Source: Mesorhizobium sp. B2-8-5
GTDB taxonomy: Bacteria; Pseudomonadota; Alphaproteobacteria; Rhizobiales; Rhizobiaceae
NCBI RefSeq assembly: GCF_006440675.2
Contig: NZ_CP083951.1
Span: 3,567,501-3,631,500 of the forward strand
Length of the DNA: 64,000 nucleotides
Direction: 5' to 3'
Within the stretch, counting starts at the first letter, position 1. Every line of letters begins with the position of its first letter. The notes beneath the pieces were generated by a model. It was not told the DNA's origin. It saw only the letters and a program-made list of their open reading frames with translations, and did not search any database. Of this stretch, positions 59,416 to 64,000 are shown one piece after another. Made by a program: the position numbers and the translations under genes.

Positions 59416-60813
59416 TCAGCTCAAAGTCTTGGGAGGATCGTAGAGCAGCGCCGAGAGATCGGAGAAGCGGCTGTCGCGGTCGTCGAGCGAGAGCACCGCG
59501 TCGCGGATCGCCGCGGCGCGGCCGGATCCGAGCACAGGTGCGGCGAACTCCATGTATTTGGCCTCGACGTCCTGCGCCGTCATCGGTGCCTCAGGGCCGC
59601 CGCGCGCATGCACGTCGCCCGACGCCAGCACGCGTCCGTCCGTCGTCGAGATGACGACGTCGGCCCAGCGGCCGGCCGGGAAGCGGGCGCTGTGGCGTTC
59701 GGATTCGGTCACCGCGATGCGGGTGAGCATGTCGGCGACCGCGGCGTCGGCGAGCCCGGTGCCGGAAATATGCTCCAGTCCGATGCGCCCATGGATGATG
59801 AAGGTAGCGACGGCGAAGCGCAGGCTGTACTGCGCCTTCGAGGTCGTGTCCGGCATGCCGTCGAACAGCGTGGCCGCATAATGGAAGCTGTTGACCTGGA
59901 CGCCGGCGATGTCGGACGGAGCGAGATTGTGCGCCAGGCAGAGCCCGCGCACCGCGTCGATCGCCGCATGCGCCCAGCGGCAGATCGGGTAGGGTTTTAC
60001 ATATTGGTGCAGCACCTGCCAGAAGACGCCGAGATCCTGCCAATGCGTCGCGACGTCCGGCGCCTCCACCGTGATCGCCGGCGCTCCGGTGAAGCCGCGT
60101 TCGGCGAGCACCGCCGCCGAAACGCCGATGAGGGCGCCGGGACCGGAGCCGTCATGCAGCATCGTCGGCGTGGCGATCTCGCGCATCATCTGGCTGCGCG
60201 GGCCGTGATACTCGGCAATGCCGAGCGCCTCGCGCAATTGCGTTTCGTCGAGCCGCCGCAGGCGTGCCGCGACAGCGGCCACGCCCAAGGCATTCCACGC
60301 GCCCGAGGTATGGTAGTCGCTCACCGTCGCATGCAAGGCGATACCGGCCCGGCCGGCGACTTCGTAGCCGACGACCAGGGACGCCAGCGCCTCCGGCCCG
60401 GTAAGGTCGGGCCTCGCTTCCGCGAGCGCGGCAAGCGCCGGCACGACCGCGACGCCGATATGGCCCTTGGTCGGGCTGTAGCCATCGTGGCCATCGAGAT
60501 TATCGGTCTGCGTGGCAACGGCGTAGGCCGCGCCGGCAATGCTGGCGCGGCGTCCGTCGAACAGCATGCGGGCCGAATATTGCGGATCGCTTGAACCATA
60601 GAGCAGTACGGCGGCGTCGCGCGCGATCCGGCCCGCGTCCATCGGCCCGGCCGCGATGGCGATGCCGAGTGTGTCGAGCAGCAGGTAACGCGCCTGTGCC
60701 AGCACCGGTTGGGGAAAGACGGAAGCGGGGCGCCGCAGCACGAAATCGGCGAGGCGCGTGAACGTATCGGAACTGACGACAGGCCCCTCACGCCGGTATG
60801 ACGGCACAGCCAC
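59416..60813 (-). CDS. MmgE/PrpD family protein
   Basis: This 465-residue protein of the 2-methylcitrate dehydratase/cis-aconitate decarboxylase/iminodisuccinate epimerase family contains LLDTLGIAIAAGP, GYSPTKGHIGVAVVPALAALAE, GYEVAGRAG, HTSGAWNALGVAAVAARL, QVLHQYVKPYPICRWAHAAIDA and FPAGRWADVVI. The reaction cannot be fixed; the operon context (amine oxidase, DapA-like aldolase) makes an amino-dicarboxylate epimerase or hydroxy-acid dehydratase plausible. The GTG at 60813 (VAVPSYRREG) is chosen because GGGGAGA lies eight bases upstream. It is the first gene of the leftward nine-gene unit and diverges from the LysR gene. Confidence 0.82.
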   Translation of the reverse strand: MAVPSYRREGPVVSSDTFTRLADFVLRRPASVFPQPVLAQARYLLLDTLGIAIAAGPMDAGRIARDAAVLLYGSSDPQYSARMLFDGRRASIAGAAYAVATQTDNLDGHDGYSPTKGHIGVAVVPALAALAEARPDLTGPEALASLVVGYEVAGRAGIALHATVSDYHTSGAWNALGVAAVAARLRRLDETQLREALGIAEYHGPRSQMMREIATPTMLHDGSGPGALIGVSAAVLAERGFTGAPAITVEAPDVATHWQDLGVFWQVLHQYVKPYPICRWAHAAIDAVRGLCLAHNLAPSDIAGVQVNSFHYAATLFDGMPDTTSKAQYSLRFAVATFIIHGRIGLEHISGTGLADAAVADMLTRIAVTESERHSARFPAGRWADVVISTTDGRVLASGDVHARGGPEAPMTAQDVEAKYMEFAAPVLGSGRAAAIRDAVLSLDDRDSRFSDLSALLYDPPKTLS

Positions 60814-60840
60814 GCGCTTATCTCCCCTGTCTCTCCACAA

Positions 60841-60908
60841 CATCAATAAATTGGGTTCATCGCGCAAGCACGCGATTAGTTTGGCGGCTTTGACCAAAAA
60901 TATTGATG
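60841..60908. promoter_or_regulatory. Divergent control region with spaced inverted half-sites
   Basis: CATCAATA (60841-60848) is the exact inverse of TATTGATG (60901-60908), with 60 bases between equivalent points. The pair lies between the MmgE/PrpD start (60813) and the LysR start (60984). LysR proteins often bind spaced sites in such regions and bend the DNA. The pairing is seen; the binding is inferred. Confidence 0.35.
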
Positions 60909-60983
60909 CCATGTCGCTTGTCTGCGATTGAATGGCCGGTTGCCCATGCGATAGCTATGGCGATCGTGGAGCAGGAGACCCGG

Positions 60984-61871
60984 ATGAAGCCGCCGCCACC
61001 GTTGAATTATATCCGCTCGTTCGAGAGCTCGGCCCGCCATTTGAGCTTCACCACGGCGGCCAAGGAGTTGGGCTACACGCAAGCGGCGGTCAGCACGCAT
61101 GTGCGTGCCCTTGAACATTATATCGGCCGGCAGCTGTTCATCCGCTATCCGCGCAGCCTGAAGCTGACCGAGATGGGGGAGGCGTTCCTGCCGACCTTGC
61201 GCCAGGCGCTCGACCAGATCGACCAGGCGACCGAGGCGATCGTCGCGTCCTCGCGCAACCGCACGGTGGTCGTTTCCTGCCCGATGAGCCTTGCCGAGAA
61301 CTGGCTGGCCGGTTGCATGGCCGCCTTCCGCAAGAAGCACCCTGAGATCGAGATCGTGCTGCACGGCACGATCTGGGAAGACTTGAGCGAGCAGATCGCC
61401 GACATCACCATCTCGACGCGGCGCTTCGACGACAGGCCGCCTTCGGCAATCCCGCTCTGGAACGACGAACTGGTCCTGCTTTGCGCTCCCGCCGTGCTCG
61501 AGGGCGAGCATGCGCTGAAGACGCCGCAGGATATGCTCAAGGTGGACTGGATCTTCGTGCATGGCCGCCAGGAATATTGGCAGGTGGTGACCGATGCGCT
61601 CGGCGTCGACCTGGAGGACCACGACAAAGGCCTGTCGACCAATGCTTCCAACATCGCGCTCGAGCTTGCCGCCATGGGGGCCGGCCTCGTCGCCACGCAG
61701 CGCTCGCTCGCGCATGCCTATATGCGCCGAGGGCTGCTCGTCGAGCCGTTTCCGGTCCGGCCGCCAAGCCCCTGGAACTACTATCTGACCGAGAGCCAGC
61801 TTTCCAAGGGAAACATCGCGCGCACGGTCAAGGAATGGATCCTGTCCAGGGCCAGGGAAGACGCTGCCTGA
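60984..61871 (+). CDS. LysR family transcriptional regulator, GcvA-like
   Basis: The 295-residue protein has an N-terminal winged helix-turn-helix (about 8-65: FESSARHLSFTTAAKELGYTQAAVSTHVRALEHYIGRQLFIRYPRSLKLT) and a LysR substrate domain with VVVSCPMSLAENWLAGCMAAFRKKHPEIEIVLHG. The RALE...G.QLF pattern and LSFTTAAKELGYTQAAVS resemble GcvA, which governs glycine cleavage. GGAG before the ATG at 60984 fixes the start. It probably activates the divergent nine-gene unit and perhaps the ABC transporter genes that follow, in response to an amine or glycine-type effector. Confidence 0.88.
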   Translation: MKPPPPLNYIRSFESSARHLSFTTAAKELGYTQAAVSTHVRALEHYIGRQLFIRYPRSLKLTEMGEAFLPTLRQALDQIDQATEAIVASSRNRTVVVSCPMSLAENWLAGCMAAFRKKHPEIEIVLHGTIWEDLSEQIADITISTRRFDDRPPSAIPLWNDELVLLCAPAVLEGEHALKTPQDMLKVDWIFVHGRQEYWQVVTDALGVDLEDHDKGLSTNASNIALELAAMGAGLVATQRSLAHAYMRRGLLVEPFPVRPPSPWNYYLTESQLSKGNIARTVKEWILSRAREDAA

Positions 61872-62055
61872 ACGCGGCAGCGTCATCGCCTTCAAAAATT
61901 TGACGGGCCAATGGCATTGTTTTTTTAGGCCTTTACGGCCGGCTTTCTGCGGTTTGTGAAATGACAAGCCCTTCCGGGATTTTTGCATCGCCCCTAACAT
62001 GCGTATCCGCAAGGGGAATGTAACGGGCGGAAAAGCCCTGAACCGGAGAACAACG

Positions 62056-63711
62056 ATGACAATGTTCAAGAGCAACGGTGACCGCGTCCCGACGGTCATC
62101 GAAAGCTACGCAGCCGAAGTCAAAAGCGGCCGGATGGACCGCCGCGAATTCCTGGCCATGGCGAGCGTGATGGGCGCTTCCACGGCGCTCGCCTACTCGA
62201 TGGCGGGGATCGAGCCGGCCAAGGCCGCCGCGATCGTGCCCGGCAAGAAGGGCGGCATCCTGAAGATGCAGATGATCATCAAGGACATGAAGGATCCGCG
62301 CGCCTGGGACTGGTCGGAAATCGCCAACGTCATGCGCCAGTGCAACGACTACATGATCCGCTACACCACCGATTTCACCTTCGAGGGCCATCTGGTCGAG
62401 AGTTGGGAGGTGAGCGACGACGCCACCGAATACACGCTGCATCTGCGCAAGGGCGTGAAATGGTCGAATGGCGACGACTTCAACGCCGACGACATCGTCC
62501 ATAATATCGAACGCTGGTGCGATAAGGCGGCCGAGGGCAATTCGATGGCCGGCCGCATGGGCTCGCTGATCGATCCCGCCACCAAGAAGGCCGCCGCCGG
62601 CGCCATCGCCAAGCTCGACGACCACACGGTGAAGCTGAAATGCAACCAGTCGGACGTCACCATCATCCCGGGCTTCTCCGATTATCCGGCGGTCATCGTC
62701 CATCGGGACTTCGACAAAAACGGCGCCGACATGCTCAAGACGCCCGGCACCGGCCCGTATGAACTGATCTCCTACAAGGTCGGCGAGTCGGCTTCGGTGC
62801 GGCGGCGCAAGGACTTCACCTGGTTCGGCGGCGAGCCCTATCTCGATGGCGTCGACTGGACCGACTACGGCTCGGATGCGTCCAACCCCGCCATCGGCAG
62901 CGCCTTCGAGGCCGGCGAGATCGATTGCAACTACCAGACCGTCGGCGGCACCGTCGACCTCTATGACAGCATGGGCCTGGTCAAGGAGCAGGTGGTCACC
63001 GCCGGCACGATCGTGCTGCGCACCAACGTGACCAACAAGCCCTACGACGACAAGCGGGTGCGCAACGCCATCCAGCTCGCCGTCGACAACGAGACCGTGC
63101 TGAAGCTCGGCTATAGCGGCCTCGGGCAAGTTGCCGAGAACCACCATGTCTGCCCGATCCATCCGGAATATTACGCGCTGCCCAAAGTTCCGCGCGACTT
63201 GGCGAAGGCCAAGGCGCTGATGGCGGAGGCTGGCCAGACGGACCACGAGTTCGAGCTCATTTCCTATGACGCCGACTATGTGAAGGATCCGGCCGACGTC
63301 GTCGCTGCGCAGATGCGCGACGCCGGCTTCAAGGTCAAGCGCACCATCATCCCGGGCTCGTCCTTCTGGAACGACTGGACGAAATATCCGTGGTCGACCA
63401 CCGACTGGGGCATGAGGCCGCTCGGCGTGCAGGTGCTGGCGATCGCCTATCGCAGCGGCGAGGCGTGGAACGAGTCCGGCTACGCCAATCCGGACTTCGA
63501 CAAGAAGCTTAACGAGGCGATGGCCATCGCCGACCCCGAGAAGCGCAAGGAACTGATGAAGGACGTCGAGTTCATCCTGCAGGACTCAGGCATCCTCGTC
63601 CAGGCGTTCTGGCGCTCGCTCTACCGTCACCACGCCGCCTATGTGAAAAACCTTGGCATGCATCAGACGTTTGAACTGCAACTGGACAAGGTCTGGCTGG
63701 ACAAGGCCTGA
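62056..63711 (+). CDS. ABC transporter substrate-binding protein, family 5 (peptide/opine-type)
   Basis: The 551-residue solute-binding protein has a Tat-type signal: twin arginines R29-R30 in [16 protein letters not shown], after a long polar n-region, with cleavage near residue 58 (AKAAA). SBP_bac_5 features follow: [59 protein letters not shown] and [17 protein letters not shown]. It delivers an oligopeptide, opine or amino-acid derivative to permeases presumably encoded beyond the window. The ATG at 62056 (GGAGAACAACG upstream) is preferred over one at 61999. The 184-base gap after the LysR gene shows a GGCC-rich hairpin but no gene. Confidence 0.87.
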   Translation: MTMFKSNGDRVPTVIESYAAEVKSGRMDRREFLAMASVMGASTALAYSMAGIEPAKAAAIVPGKKGGILKMQMIIKDMKDPRAWDWSEIANVMRQCNDYMIRYTTDFTFEGHLVESWEVSDDATEYTLHLRKGVKWSNGDDFNADDIVHNIERWCDKAAEGNSMAGRMGSLIDPATKKAAAGAIAKLDDHTVKLKCNQSDVTIIPGFSDYPAVIVHRDFDKNGADMLKTPGTGPYELISYKVGESASVRRRKDFTWFGGEPYLDGVDWTDYGSDASNPAIGSAFEAGEIDCNYQTVGGTVDLYDSMGLVKEQVVTAGTIVLRTNVTNKPYDDKRVRNAIQLAVDNETVLKLGYSGLGQVAENHHVCPIHPEYYALPKVPRDLAKAKALMAEAGQTDHEFELISYDADYVKDPADVVAAQMRDAGFKVKRTIIPGSSFWNDWTKYPWSTTDWGMRPLGVQVLAIAYRSGEAWNESGYANPDFDKKLNEAMAIADPEKRKELMKDVEFILQDSGILVQAFWRSLYRHHAAYVKNLGMHQTFELQLDKVWLDKA

Positions 63712-63734
63712 AGCGGTCAATCGCGACAAATATC

Positions 63735-63757
63735 TCAGGGGCGTGTTGCGCCCCTGA
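63735..63757 (+). terminator. Hairpin between the binding-protein gene and the next dehydrogenase gene
   Basis: TCAGGGGCG-TGTTG-CGCCCCTGA is a perfect nine-base-pair stem, 24 bases after the stop. No T-run follows. Such intercistronic hairpins after binding-protein genes usually protect the upstream mRNA and lower downstream expression. Confidence 0.5.
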
Positions 63758-63856
63758 ATTCGCCGGCGACTGTGATTGCCCAGTCGGCTAAACCAACTCG
63801 CAGAGCGTTTCGAAAGAACGCGAGACAAGTCGCCGAACAAAGGGAAGAAACCTCGA

Positions 63857-64000
63857 TATGCGTACTCATGCACAAGCCGTTGTCATTGGCGGCGGTCTGA
63901 TCGGCTGCTCGATCCTCTATCACCTCGCCAAGTTCGGCTGGACGGATGTGGTCCTCCTGGAGCGCAGCGAGCTGACTTCCGGTTCGACCTGGCACGCGGC
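63857..64000 (+). CDS. N-terminus of an FAD-dependent amine dehydrogenase (DMGDH/sarcosine dehydrogenase type), cut by window end
   Basis: The 48 visible residues contain the FAD-binding motif [20 protein letters not shown] (residues 8-27) and [16 protein letters not shown]. The TSGSTWHA block is typical of dimethylglycine/sarcosine dehydrogenases with a GcvT-like C-terminus, which oxidise N-methyl groups. GGAAG precedes the ATG. It follows the binding-protein gene, linking the transporter to N-methyl amine oxidation as in the divergent sarcosine oxidase unit. Confidence 0.7.

Noticed and set aside
61872-62055. Glycine riboswitch upstream of the binding-protein gene
   Set aside because: I could not find the conserved aptamer core; only a short GGCC-rich hairpin is visible.

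Overview
The window is about 64 kb of a high-GC alphaproteobacterial chromosome, most likely Mesorhizobium or a close relative in the Phyllobacteriaceae. The evidence is a complete hmu heme-uptake locus next to a RirA-type iron regulator with C91/C99/C105, a rhizobial NodN-like MaoC protein, PutA, phasin and MmgE/PrpD proteins of rhizobial type, and a short dispersed intergenic repeat. I see no rRNA, tRNA, CRISPR array, transposase or phage gene. Almost every gene lies in a compact unit, many with 4-bp ATGA overlaps.

Left part (1-9.5 kb), iron and heme: the end of putA, then a leftward unit hmuR, a small secreted cysteine protein, tonB and hmuQ, and a rightward unit hmuP-hmuS-hmuT-hmuU-hmuV. 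The two units diverge from a control region that holds a TGA-N9-TCA iron-responsive site. The same motif precedes rirA, which lies just downstream, so the regulator and its likely targets sit together. Middle-left (9.5-24.6 kb) is mixed: a DUF445 membrane protein, a phasin and a MaoC/NodN hydratase; a TetR regulator with an EamA exporter; a CmlA/FloR-like phenicol exporter; a MocR-type regulator divergent from a second EamA exporter; an alcohol dehydrogenase; two abutting gene remnants; an isomerase/FAA-hydrolase pair; and a NO-sensing-type signalling group (FIST/NosP-like protein, hybrid histidine kinase, LuxR-type response regulator).

Middle (24.9-36 kb): a form II coxSLM molybdenum hydroxylase operon ending in a clear terminator, an acyltransferase-3 membrane protein, GNAT and CutC, a carboxymuconolactone-decarboxylase protein behind a promoter with two palindromes, a secreted cupin, a PsiF-repeat protein, and an EmrAB multidrug exporter.

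Right part (36-64 kb) is a large catabolic region for cyclic amides and for N-substituted or D-amino acids, in four units. (a) A leftward six-gene unit: MFS transporter, SDR, epimerase, PuuE-like deacetylase, dihydroorotase-like protein, SDR. (b) A divergent rightward unit: RidA, D-hydantoinase, D-carbamoylase, an FrhB-like iron-sulfur flavoprotein, a DauA-like D-amino acid dehydrogenase, a HyuC-type carbamoylase and an isochorismatase-type amidase. This reads as a route from D-hydantoins to 2-oxo acids. (c) A leftward nine-gene unit: MmgE/PrpD, sarcosine oxidase BDAG, DapA-like, D-2-hydroxyacid dehydrogenase, non-pyrrolysine MttB homolog, and an N-acyl-D-amino-acid deacylase broken by a one-base frameshift. 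(d) A divergent LysR regulator followed by a peptide-type ABC binding protein and the start of another FAD-dependent amine dehydrogenase. The most interesting point is the FrhB-like protein, translationally coupled to the D-amino acid dehydrogenase inside the hydantoin operon.
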